NCBI GenBank assembly: GCA_036676355.1
Contig: JAKFDA010000099.1
Coordinates: 1 to 10,688, forward strand
Source of the DNA: ZC4RG42 sp036676355
GTDB taxonomy: Bacteria > Pseudomonadota > Gammaproteobacteria > Burkholderiales > SG8-39
Direction of reading: 5' to 3'
DNA length: 10,688 nt
Both the position numbers and the translations under genes were made by a program. Below the pieces are notes generated by a model. The model searched no databases, was not told where the DNA came from, and was given only the letters and a program-made list of their open reading frames with translations. Numbering within the stretch: the stretch's first letter is position 1; each line of letters starts with the position of its first letter. Shown piece after piece: positions 1 through 6,795 of the stretch.

Positions 1-1399
1 GGTGCCGGGCAATCCGGGGGGCACTGGCCCGAGCGATGTGCTGTTTAGCAGCGCCGCGGGCGAAAACTTCACCGGAACGGTCCGCGGTGTACTTTGGCAA
101 AGCGAGGATGATGATGACTCCAGTAACGGGCAGGTGCCGAACGACGGCGTACCGGACAGCGACGCCAATCTGGTAAACAACTTGCCCACCGAGCGATACG
201 CTTGGCTAACCACCCTTAGCCGAATCGCTCCGTTTACGCCCTCCCCCGGCGTGCAAGGCACTCTCACGAACGGCGTCATACCGCAAGCGAGCTTTAGCGA
301 CGGTGCCGCGGCCGTTGCCGATTTGAAATACAGCGAAGTGGGCAGCTTCACCATGCAGGCCGAGGCGGCGAGTTATCTCAATACGGTCGGCCTCAATTTG
401 GTCGGTACGCATGGCCCCGTCGGGCGTTTTCGCCCATATCGCTTCGCGATCTCAGGTATGGCGCTTACGAATCGCGCTGCGGCGACGTGCTCGCCCGCCT
501 CAGTATTCACTTACATGGATGAACCGCTGCGGATCGATTTCACGTTGACTGCGCAGAATGCGGGCGGCGCAACAACGCAAAACTACATGGGCGGCTTCGC
601 CAAACTTGATCTCGCGGACGCCGACGTCCACGGCTTTGGCGCACGCGATATTCTCGCTGGGGTTGATCTGTCAGGCCGTCTTGGCGTGGTGAATCTCACG
701 GGCACCTGGGACAACGGCATTGCCGACGTGGATGCAACAGTTGCCATCGCGCGAGCCGCGACGCCGGACGGTCCCTACGACGGGCTACGCATCGGTATCG
801 CGCCCGTCGACGGAGATGGCGTAAAGCTCGATGCCTTCGACCTCGATGTCGACGGCAATGCCGCAAACGATCACGCGCAAATCGGTGCGGCGACCGGCGT
901 TCGTTTCGGCCGTCTGCGTCTGTTCAACGCACTCGGTTCCGAGCGTATGCCACTGCCCGTGCGCATGCAGGCCGAATACTGGAATGGCGCTGCGTTCGTG
1001 GTGAACGGCGCGGATAGTTGCACGACGTTGCTGCCGTCCGACATTGCGATGAGCAACTACCAGAACAATCTCGCGGCGTGCAAAACAGCCTTTGTGGAGC
1101 CGTCCATCAGTTTCGCCAACGGCAAGGCGATCGCCACTCTCGCCGCGCCGACTCCGGTGCCCAACAACGGCAGCGTTGATTTGCGCGTCAATCTCGGCCC
1201 GGCCGCCGGAGAGCGCTGCACAGCAGTCGGCGTTACCGAAACAAATGCGACCAGCACGGCGCGCAGCTACCTCAAGGGCCGCTGGAACGATGCAGCGAGC
1301 GGCGCGGGCTACGACGACGATCCCGTTGCGCGAGCGAGCTTTGGCATCTACGGTGCGCAAAAATCGCGACGATTCATCTACTCGCGCGAGAACTATTGA
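1..1399 (+). CDS. mshQ: MshQ-like protein, DUF6701 C-terminal region (5' partial)
   Basis: The reading frame is open from the left edge and stops at TGA 1397-1399. The GTG at position 2 is only the first in-frame codon, not a convincing start, because MshQ-type proteins usually exceed 1000 residues and only about 465 are visible. The visible part matches the DUF6701 region that closes MSHA biogenesis protein MshQ: a GRFRPYRFAIS segment (visible residues 141-151), RFGRLRLFNALGSE (301-314) followed by PLPVRMQAEYWNG, cysteines near 340, 360 and 406, and the diagnostic tail GIYGAQKSRRFIYSRENY at the extreme C terminus. An acidic stretch (residues 35-55) and a DLDVDGNAAND stretch (280-290) look like metal-binding loops. 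MshQ is thought to be an exported, surface- or pilus-associated protein of the MSHA locus, but its exact role is not established. In known loci it is the last gene; here it directly precedes mshI. Confidence 0.85.
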   Translation, partial: VPGNPGGTGPSDVLFSSAAGENFTGTVRGVLWQSEDDDDSSNGQVPNDGVPDSDANLVNNLPTERYAWLTTLSRIAPFTPSPGVQGTLTNGVIPQASFSDGAAAVADLKYSEVGSFTMQAEAASYLNTVGLNLVGTHGPVGRFRPYRFAISGMALTNRAAATCSPASVFTYMDEPLRIDFTLTAQNAGGATTQNYMGGFAKLDLADADVHGFGARDILAGVDLSGRLGVVNLTGTWDNGIADVDATVAIARAATPDGPYDGLRIGIAPVDGDGVKLDAFDLDVDGNAANDHAQIGAATGVRFGRLRLFNALGSERMPLPVRMQAEYWNGAAFVVNGADSCTTLLPSDIAMSNYQNNLAACKTAFVEPSISFANGKAIATLAAPTPVPNNGSVDLRVNLGPAAGERCTAVGVTETNATSTARSYLKGRWNDAASGAGYDDDPVARASFGIYGAQKSRRFIYSRENY

Positions 1400-1485
1400 C
1401 GCTTCCTCGACACCTGCTTGGCGCGCTAAAGGAATCCTTAGCTGACAATCGCTTACGTGGGGAATGCAGTATTTTTTGAAGGTTC

Positions 1486-1515
1486 AGCCGGCACTAAAAA
1501 AGCCGGCGCTAAAAA
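1486..1515 (+). repeat. 15-bp tandem direct repeat upstream of mshI
   Basis: Two directly adjacent copies, AGCCGGCACTAAAAA (1486-1500) and AGCCGGCGCTAAAAA (1501-1515), differ at one base. Each contains the palindrome GCCGGC followed by an A-rich tail. The second copy ends 6 bp before the Shine-Dalgarno sequence of the preferred mshI start. If translation began at the upstream ATG (1464), the repeat would encode two PALK units. Confidence 0.85.
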
Positions 1516-1521
1516 GAGAAT

Positions 1522-1527
1522 GGGGAG
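1522..1527 (+). promoter_or_regulatory. Shine-Dalgarno sequence deciding the mshI start
   Basis: GGGGAG lies 5 nt before the ATG at 1533. The competing in-frame ATG at 1464 has its G-rich run (GTGGGGA, 1457-1463) directly abutting the start codon, too close to act as a normal ribosome-binding site. This spacing is the main reason to prefer 1533. Confidence 0.6.
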
Positions 1528-1532
1528 TCAGC

Positions 1533-2465
1533 ATGCGGTTGTGGCGCACAGCCAGACGCGAAGCCGGCTGGATGGTGATCGACGCGGGCGACGGGGAGTT
1601 TGCCGCGGTGCTTGGTGAAGCGGGCATCGGGCAGCCGCGCGTGCAGCAATATGCCGTTCGCGCGGCCGAGGACGAGGCTGCCGGCCTGCACCGTGCCGCA
1701 CGCGAATTGAATCTGGAACGCTACCAATGCGCGACCCTGCTCGCTCCCGGCGACTACCAGATCGTCGTGGTCGATGCGCCGAACGTTCCGCGCGACGAAC
1801 TCAAGACCGCCATGCGCTGGCGGGTGAAGGATCTGCTCGATCTGCACATCGACGACGTCACGCTCGACATCCTCGACATTCCCCTGCCGAAGGACACCCC
1901 GAACCGCAGCCACACCATGTACGCCGTGGCCGGCCGCAACGAGGCCATCCAGGCGCTGATCAAGCGCTTCGAGGACGCAACGATTCCGTTGTCGGTGATC
2001 GACATTCCGGAAACCGCGCAGCGCAACATCGCCGCGCTGTACGAGGATGCCGAACGCGCCGTGGCGCTGCTGTATTTCGATGATCACGGCGGTCTGCTCA
2101 CCATCAATTACGACGGCGAACTGTATTTCTCGCGCCGCTTCGAAATCCCGTTCGATCAACTGAGTGCGAACGACGAAGCGATGCGCGACGACGCGCGCGG
2201 CCGTGTCCTGCTCGAACTGCAGCGTTCGCTCGATCACTTCGAACGGCAGTTCCGTTCGATCGCCGTGGCCAAACTGCTGATCGCACCGCAACCCTCGCCG
2301 ACCGGTCTCACCGAATACCTCGCGGCCGAAAGCGGTTTCCCCGTGCAGTCGATCGATCTCAACGACGTCATCGCCGTTTCCGGTGGCCCGCTCGACGCGC
2401 GGGTGCAATGGCGGCTTTTTCATCTGATCGGCGCATCGCTCCGGCATGAGGTGAAAGCGCTGTGA
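1533..2465 (+). CDS. mshI: MSHA biogenesis protein MshI, PilM-like
   Basis: The 310-residue product resembles MshI, the PilM-related actin-fold protein on the cytoplasmic face of the inner-membrane pilus platform. It should bind the N terminus of the PilN-like protein encoded next. The N terminus (ARREAGWMVIDAG) starts the first strand of the fold. The family pattern continues with DELKTAMRWRVKDLLDL (88-104), DIPLP (115-119), HTMYAVAGRNE (127-137), then IDIPETAQRNIAALY (156-170) and GGLLTINYDGELYFSR (186-201). The C-terminal VQWRLFHLIGASLRHE is also typical. An upstream in-frame ATG at 1464 would add 23 residues (333 aa), but the well-spaced GGGGAG favours 1533. The stop overlaps the next gene's GTG by 4 nt (GTGA), opening a chain of coupled genes. 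PilM proteins usually bind ATP; I did not assign individual nucleotide-contacting residues. Confidence 0.9.
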   Translation: MRLWRTARREAGWMVIDAGDGEFAAVLGEAGIGQPRVQQYAVRAAEDEAAGLHRAARELNLERYQCATLLAPGDYQIVVVDAPNVPRDELKTAMRWRVKDLLDLHIDDVTLDILDIPLPKDTPNRSHTMYAVAGRNEAIQALIKRFEDATIPLSVIDIPETAQRNIAALYEDAERAVALLYFDDHGGLLTINYDGELYFSRRFEIPFDQLSANDEAMRDDARGRVLLELQRSLDHFERQFRSIAVAKLLIAPQPSPTGLTEYLAAESGFPVQSIDLNDVIAVSGGPLDARVQWRLFHLIGASLRHEVKAL

Positions 2466-3100
2466 GCCAGCAACTCAACCTCTTCAATCCTGTTTTCCTG
2501 CGGCAGAAGAAATACTTCTCCGCGGTGACCATGGCGCAGTGCCTCGGAATCGTGCTCGTCGCGCTGATTGCAATGTACGGCTTCCAGCGCTGGCAACTCG
2601 CCGGGCTGGAAAGCCAGCTCGTCGAAGCCGAGGCGCAGTTCAAGACCGTGCAACAACAACTCACCGAATTCGGCGCTGCAAAACGCAGTCCGAGCAAGGC
2701 GCTGGAAGACGAAGCGATACGCCTGGAAGCGCAGGTGAAAGCGCAGGAAGCGTTGCTCGCGCGACTCGACAGCGACGAACTCGGCAATGCCGAGGGTTTC
2801 TCGCGGTACCTCAACGCCCTGGCGCGGCAAACGGTCGCCGGCGTTTGGATCACCGGTTTCACAGCAACGGGCGCCGAAGGCCCGCTGATGATTCGCGGCA
2901 GACTGCTGCAGCCGGAACTGTTGCCGACGTATTTGCGCATGCTCAATCGCGAAGAGTCCCTGCGCGGTCACGGCTTTGCCGAGCTGCAACTCATCACACA
3001 CGAAGAGAAAGCGCAAACCGCGAGCGGCGAAGCCGTGCCGGCGCGCCATGTCGAGTTCACTCTCGGTGCGACCAAACCGGCAAATCGAGGTCGCCCATGA
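2462..3100 (+). CDS. PilN-like pilus assembly protein (second MshI-type gene)
   Basis: This 212-residue bitopic inner-membrane protein belongs to the PilN family. Its N terminus SQQLNLFNPVFLRQKK contains the conserved NLFNP motif with which PilN docks onto PilM, here presumably the MshI encoded just upstream. One membrane helix spans about residues 22-40. A periplasmic coiled coil (about 45-105) follows, then a small alpha/beta domain (about 110-205) with the pattern GVWITGFTATG (127-137) and LMIRGRLLQPELLPTYL (142-158). In pilus machines PilN pairs with PilO, encoded next as MshJ. The start is GTG at 2462, overlapping the mshI stop, with a strong Shine-Dalgarno GAGGTGA (2448-2454) 7 nt upstream. 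Some MSHA loci carry such a gene as a second mshI; naming varies, so no symbol is given. Confidence 0.88.
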   Translation: MSQQLNLFNPVFLRQKKYFSAVTMAQCLGIVLVALIAMYGFQRWQLAGLESQLVEAEAQFKTVQQQLTEFGAAKRSPSKALEDEAIRLEAQVKAQEALLARLDSDELGNAEGFSRYLNALARQTVAGVWITGFTATGAEGPLMIRGRLLQPELLPTYLRMLNREESLRGHGFAELQLITHEEKAQTASGEAVPARHVEFTLGATKPANRGRP

Positions 3101-3771
3101 AACAGTGGTGGCACAAATGGTCGGAGCGCATCGACGCGATGGTGTTGCGCGAGCGCGCCTTCGTGTTCTTCGCCGCAGCGCTTGTCCTGCTGTTCCTGTT
3201 CAACGCGGTGCTGAGCGGCCCGGTCACCGATCGTCAGCGCCAGGTCGCGCGCCAGCTTGCACAGAAACAGCTGGACACCCGTCAGATCCAGGAACAGGTG
3301 CAATTGCTGCTCGGCAAACGCGCACAGGATCCGGACGCCGAACGACGCGCGCAGATCGAACAACTGAAGCAACGCATCGCCGAGATCGATGCGCGACTGG
3401 CGGAGAAACAGCACGAACTCGTCGCGCCCGAGCGCGTGCCCGGCCTGCTGGAGGAAATGCTGCGACGCGAGCGCAAACTCGAACTCGTGGATTTGCGCTC
3501 GCTGCCGCCGGCTCCGCTGTTCGAAAACCGGATGCAGCCGACCGGCACCGGCGGCACTACCGTATCCGCCCTGCAGGTCTATCGCCACGGCGTCGAACTG
3601 ACCGTGCGCGGCAGCTACTTCGATCTGGTCCGTTATCTCGGCGATCTGGAACAACTGCCGTTGCGCATGTTCTGGCGCCAAGTCGATATCAGCGGCGATA
3701 CCTATCCGATCATCACCATGAAGCTCAGCGTATATACCCTCAGTCTCGAACGCACCTGGGTGGTCGTATGA
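3097..3771 (+). CDS. mshJ: MSHA biogenesis protein MshJ, PilO-like
   Basis: This 224-residue protein fits MshJ, the PilO/GspM-like partner of the PilN-like protein. It has a short cytoplasmic N terminus, one membrane helix at about 20-40 (AFVFFAAALVLLFLFNAVL), a long charged Gln/Glu/Arg-rich coiled coil at about 43-110, and a C-terminal ferredoxin-like periplasmic domain. The domain shows the MshJ pattern YRHGVELTVRGSYFDLVRYL (162-181), then LEQLPLRMFWRQVDI (184-198). The ATG at 3097 overlaps the upstream stop (ATGA) and has GAGGT (3087-3091) 5 nt before it. The frame stays open far upstream inside the previous gene, but the conserved N terminus and ribosome-binding site mark 3097 as the start. 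It should help align the cytoplasmic motor with the outer-membrane secretin. Confidence 0.9.
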   Translation: MKQWWHKWSERIDAMVLRERAFVFFAAALVLLFLFNAVLSGPVTDRQRQVARQLAQKQLDTRQIQEQVQLLLGKRAQDPDAERRAQIEQLKQRIAEIDARLAEKQHELVAPERVPGLLEEMLRRERKLELVDLRSLPPAPLFENRMQPTGTGGTTVSALQVYRHGVELTVRGSYFDLVRYLGDLEQLPLRMFWRQVDISGDTYPIITMKLSVYTLSLERTWVVV

Positions 3772-4139
3772 ACCGCCTGCCTTTACTCACGTCGATCGTG
3801 CTCGCGCTATGCGCGGGCATCGCGCATGCGCAGACACTCAATGATCCGATGCGCCCGCCGTTGTTCACTGCCGCGGATAAAGAGGCAAAAGCCGGCCCGG
3901 TGTTGCAGACCATCGTGATCGGCAAGGAACGCCGCTACGCAATCATCAGCGGCGAGCGCATCGCGCCGGGCGGCGCCTATGGCGACGCCAAGGTCGTACG
4001 CATTGCCGAAAACGAAGTGACGCTGCGCGACGCGACCGGCGACACGGTGCTCGAGCTGGTTCCGCAAATCAAAAAACAGATCGCGGCGCCGAAAACGGTC
4101 GGTCGCGACGTAGTCCCGGGGGAAAAAGGAAAACCATGA
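3768..4139 (+). CDS. mshK: MSHA biogenesis protein MshK, PilP/GspC-like periplasmic protein
   Basis: The 123-residue product begins with a Sec signal peptide (1-21, ending AGIAHA before QTL), so the mature part is periplasmic. The mature N terminus carries DPMRPP (26-31), characteristic of MshK and related GspB/PilP-type proteins. A compact beta domain (about 45-100) follows, with the pattern LQTIVIGKERRYAIISGE then EVTLRDATGDTVLEL, resembling the homology region by which GspC and PilP contact secretins. The tail (104-123) is Lys/Pro/Gly rich and probably flexible. The ATG at 3768 overlaps the mshJ stop by 4 nt, and the stop overlaps mshL in the same way. Its position between mshJ and mshL matches its expected role linking the inner-membrane complex to MshL. 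Confidence 0.87.
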   Translation: MNRLPLLTSIVLALCAGIAHAQTLNDPMRPPLFTAADKEAKAGPVLQTIVIGKERRYAIISGERIAPGGAYGDAKVVRIAENEVTLRDATGDTVLELVPQIKKQIAAPKTVGRDVVPGEKGKP

Positions 4140-5896
4140 GAACAGCCTTGGCGCTCGCGCTCGCATGCACGCTCACTGCATGCGCCGTTCCACGACATCC
4201 GGCGACGCTCGATAGCGGCATCGTGGATGAAATCAATGCCGCCGCCGCGGCCAAGCCGGTGCCGGCGCGCAACGCGGTCGTCGATCAGGCGCTCATTCCG
4301 CCGCTGCGGCTGGAATTGCCGAAAGTCGATGAGCGCGCGCTCGAACCGCGCTTCGACGTATCGGTCAATAACGCACCGGCGCAACAGGTGTTTCTCGCAA
4401 TCGTGTCCGGCACGCGCTACAGCATGCTCGTGCACCCGGATGTCAGCGGCACGATATCGATTGATTTGAAAGACACGACCGTACGCGAAGCGCTCGAAGC
4501 GCTACGCGAGTTGTACGGCTACGAATATCGCATCGAAGGTACGCGCATCATGGTGCAGGCCGCCTCGTTGCAGACGCGCGTGTTCCGCGTCAATTACCTC
4601 GCCGGCACGCGCCTCGGTCGCAGCGAACTGCGCGTGATTTCCGGTTCGGTCGCCGATGCCGGCACCGCGTCGCCGAATGCGGCCGCGGCGATTCCGAGCG
4701 CGAACGGTGCGCACGGCACGCAGCAGCAAGGTCAAAATTCGCGCGCCACCGATTCCGCACGCATTCTTACTTCCACCAGTACCGATTTCTGGGGCGATCT
4801 CGGCGAGACCTTGAAAATCATCGTCGGCACGGAGCCCGGCCGCAGCGTCGTGGTCAATCCTCAGGCCGGCGTCATTGTCGTGCGCGGCATGCCGGCCGAC
4901 ATGCGTAACGTGCTGGACTATCTGCGTGCCATCAAGCTCTCGGTCGAACGCCAGGTGATGATCGAAGCGAAGATCATCGAAGTCACGCTCTCCGATGCTT
5001 ATCAGGCCGGCGTGAACTGGGCCGCCTTGGGCAGCAATTTAGCGGTGGGCGTTCTGAATCCGAACACCCAGCTCGGAAGCACCGGCGTCATCAGCTCCGG
5101 AGGAGGCACTCCTCCGACTCTGTCTTCCACCCCCGGCAGTTCCATCACGACCGGGGAGTCCGGCACTTTCATACCCGGTTTACCTGGCGGTTCGATATTC
5201 GGCCTTGCTTTCCAGACCAACAGCTTTGCCGCGCTGCTGAACTTCCTTGAAGGCCAGGGCAGCGTGCAGGTGCTGTCGAGTCCGCGTATCGCATCGCTGA
5301 ACAATCAGAAAGCGGTATTGAAAGTCGGGACGGACGAGTTCTTCATCACCAACGTGCAAAGCGGCACCTCAAACGTGTCGGGAATCACTACCGGTGGAAC
5401 AAACACCTTCCCCACACTCACCTTGCAACCTTTCTTCTCCGGTGTGGCACTGGACGTTACGCCGCAGATCGACGAGGAATCGAACGTCATTCTGCATATC
5501 CATCCTTCGGTCAGCAATGTAGTGCAGGACAATCGCGTGATTGATCTTGGTGATCTGTTCGGCGGCGCGATTTCACTTCCGCTTGCCCGCAGCACCGTCA
5601 GCGAAACGGACAGCATCGTCAAAGTCGCCGACGGCAACATCGTCGCCATCGGCGGTTTGATGAAAGTCGATATAGGCGACCGCCAATCCGGATTGCCCGG
5701 CGTGCAGGATGTGCCCGGTTTGAACACCCTGCTCGGTAGCCGCAACCGGCTCTCCGTCAAAAAAGAATTGGTCATTCTCATTAAACCGAGCATTGTCGGC
5801 GGCGAGACCGACCCGGTCGAAATCGGCCGGGCGCGCGACCGCATCCTGGAACTGGGCAACCCACGACGCACAGCCGACGACAGCGCGAGCCGATGA
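4136..5896 (+). CDS. mshL: MSHA outer-membrane secretin MshL, lipoprotein
   Basis: This 586-residue protein is the secretin through which the pilus crosses the outer membrane. The short signal sequence ends in lipobox LTAC (13-16), so Cys16 is probably lipidated. An STN-type N domain covers about 70-142 (FDVSVNNAPAQQVFLAIV, then the LKDTTVREALEAL helix). An Ala/Ser/Gln-rich linker (about 172-210) leads to a second N domain (about 218-270) and the secretin beta-barrel (about 273-556). The barrel contains VMIEAKIIEVTLSDAYQAGVNW, VQVLSSPRIASLNNQKA and VADGNIVAIGGLM. It closes with the signature VPGLNTLLGSRNRLSVKKEL followed by VILIKPSIV. A Gly/Ser/Thr-rich insertion (about 311-352) lies early in the secretin domain. 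The start overlaps the mshK stop and is preceded by AAGGA (4126-4130). The length is normal for MshL. Confidence 0.95.
   Translation: MRTALALALACTLTACAVPRHPATLDSGIVDEINAAAAAKPVPARNAVVDQALIPPLRLELPKVDERALEPRFDVSVNNAPAQQVFLAIVSGTRYSMLVHPDVSGTISIDLKDTTVREALEALRELYGYEYRIEGTRIMVQAASLQTRVFRVNYLAGTRLGRSELRVISGSVADAGTASPNAAAAIPSANGAHGTQQQGQNSRATDSARILTSTSTDFWGDLGETLKIIVGTEPGRSVVVNPQAGVIVVRGMPADMRNVLDYLRAIKLSVERQVMIEAKIIEVTLSDAYQAGVNWAALGSNLAVGVLNPNTQLGSTGVISSGGGTPPTLSSTPGSSITTGESGTFIPGLPGGSIFGLAFQTNSFAALLNFLEGQGSVQVLSSPRIASLNNQKAVLKVGTDEFFITNVQSGTSNVSGITTGGTNTFPTLTLQPFFSGVALDVTPQIDEESNVILHIHPSVSNVVQDNRVIDLGDLFGGAISLPLARSTVSETDSIVKVADGNIVAIGGLMKVDIGDRQSGLPGVQDVPGLNTLLGSRNRLSVKKELVILIKPSIVGGETDPVEIGRARDRILELGNPRRTADDSASR
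5098..5116 (+). other. perfect 8-bp hairpin inside mshL
   Basis: CGGAGGAG (5098-5105) and CTCCTCCG (5109-5116) are exact reverse complements separated by GCA. The left arm runs into GGAGGAGG (5099-5106), a strong Shine-Dalgarno-like sequence within the gene. It encodes the start of the Gly/Ser/Thr-rich insertion, around residues 321-327. Confidence 0.7.
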
Positions 5897-6795
5897 TCTA
5901 CCTCGCCCATTTCGGGCTGCGTGAGCCGCCGTTCAGCATCACGCCCGACACGAGCTTCTACTGCTCGTGCCGGAGCATTCAGGAAGCGCTCAACACCCTC
6001 GCCTTCGCCGTGAAAAACGGCGAAGGTTTCATCAAGATCACAGGTGAAGTCGGCACGGGCAAGACACTGCTGTGCCGCAAGTTTCTCGGCAGCCTGAACT
6101 CCGAGTGGGTGGCGGCCTATATCCCGAATCCGAATATTTCCCCGCGCACCCTGCTGCTCGCGGTCGCCGACGAACTGGGTTGCGAGGTCGAGCGCGACAT
6201 CGACGAACACACGCTGATGCGCGCAATCAACGTCCGCTTGCTCGATCTCGCCAAAACGGGAAAACACCCGATCCTCTGCGTTGACGAAGCGCAGGCGATG
6301 CCGATCGAAACGCTGGAAATGGTGCGCCTGCTGACCAACCTCGAAACGGAAAAACGCAAGCTGCTGCAGGTCGTGCTGTTCGGACAGCCGGAGCTCGATG
6401 AAAAACTGTCGCGCCCGGAGATCCGTCAATTGCGCCAGCGCATCACGTTTGAATACCGCCTCGCCCCGCTCACACGCGAAGAGACCGCGCACTATCTCGC
6501 GCATCGCCTCGTGGTCGCGGGGTATTCGGGCAACGACCTGTTCTCCCGTGCCGCGACGCGCGTCATTCATCGGGCCAGCGGCGGCGTGCCGCGTCTGGCA
6601 AACATTCTTGCGCACAAGACGCTCATGCTGGCCTATGGGCGCGGCGCCCGCGAAGTCGCCCGGCGCGATGCCTCGCGCGCGGTGAGCGATACGCCGGCCA
6701 CCGTTGCCCATCAACGAAAATTGATGTGGCTAAGCCTGCTGTGCGCGACGTCGGCCGGCATCGCGGCCGGCCTCGTCATGATGGGGAAACTATGA
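5893..6795 (+). CDS. mshM: MSHA biogenesis protein MshM, ExeA-like AAA ATPase
   Basis: This 300-residue ATPase belongs to the ExeA/GspA-type AAA family found in MSHA loci. The N terminus YLAHFGLREPPFSITPD is the usual family opening. Walker A is GEVGTGKT (51-58) and Walker B with its DEAQ box is ILCVDEAQ (127-134). A sensor-1-like segment LLQVVLFGQPELD lies at 157-169, an arginine-rich RQLRQRI at 178-184, and a sensor-2-like GGVPRLANILA at 230-240. A hydrophobic segment (about 277-296) near the C terminus would anchor it in the inner membrane, leaving almost nothing in the periplasm. The ATPase core is therefore cytoplasmic, and the peptidoglycan-binding domain of full-length ExeA is absent. 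By analogy with ExeA it may help assemble or insert the secretin through the cell wall. Both junctions are ATGA overlaps. Confidence 0.93.
   Translation: MIYLAHFGLREPPFSITPDTSFYCSCRSIQEALNTLAFAVKNGEGFIKITGEVGTGKTLLCRKFLGSLNSEWVAAYIPNPNISPRTLLLAVADELGCEVERDIDEHTLMRAINVRLLDLAKTGKHPILCVDEAQAMPIETLEMVRLLTNLETEKRKLLQVVLFGQPELDEKLSRPEIRQLRQRITFEYRLAPLTREETAHYLAHRLVVAGYSGNDLFSRAATRVIHRASGGVPRLANILAHKTLMLAYGRGAREVARRDASRAVSDTPATVAHQRKLMWLSLLCATSAGIAAGLVMMGKL

Larger units (their letters stand above)
1400..1532. other. intergenic region between mshQ and mshI
   Basis: This is the only sizeable gap inside the pilus cluster. It holds a 15-bp tandem repeat (1486-1515), a short imperfect inverted repeat CTAAAGGAATCCTTAG (1426-1441) and a weak promoter-like pair, CTGACA at 1442-1447 and CAGTAT at 1467-1472. 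That pair has a 19-nt spacer, too long for a confident sigma-70 call. No GC-rich stem with a T tract that would terminate mshQ transcription is visible. It may contain the promoter of the mshI-mshN block, but the sequence does not prove this. Confidence 0.4.

Noticed and set aside
1426..1441. Imperfect inverted repeat CTAAAGGAATCCTTAG after mshQ
   Set aside because: Short, AT-rich and without a T tract; too weak to call a terminator or operator.
1442..1472. Sigma-70-like promoter (CTGACA, 19-nt spacer, CAGTAT)
   Set aside because: The -10 match is poor and the spacer long; mentioned only within the intergenic entry.
1509..2447. Reverse-strand open frame (312 codons) opposite mshI
   Set aside because: Antisense shadow; the forward frame carries the clear MshI family pattern.
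2539..3096. N-terminal extension of the mshJ frame into the PilN-like gene
   Set aside because: The extension is Arg-rich out-of-frame translation. MshJ begins at 3097 with a good Shine-Dalgarno and its normal membrane helix.
2976..3767. N-terminal extension of the mshK frame across mshJ
   Set aside because: Arg/Ala-rich out-of-frame translation; the signal peptide places the true start at 3768.
5305..6714. Long reverse-strand open frame (469 codons) opposite mshL and mshM
   Set aside because: Antisense shadow of two well-supported genes in GC-rich DNA. The translation is low in recognisable motifs and spans the mshL/mshM junction.
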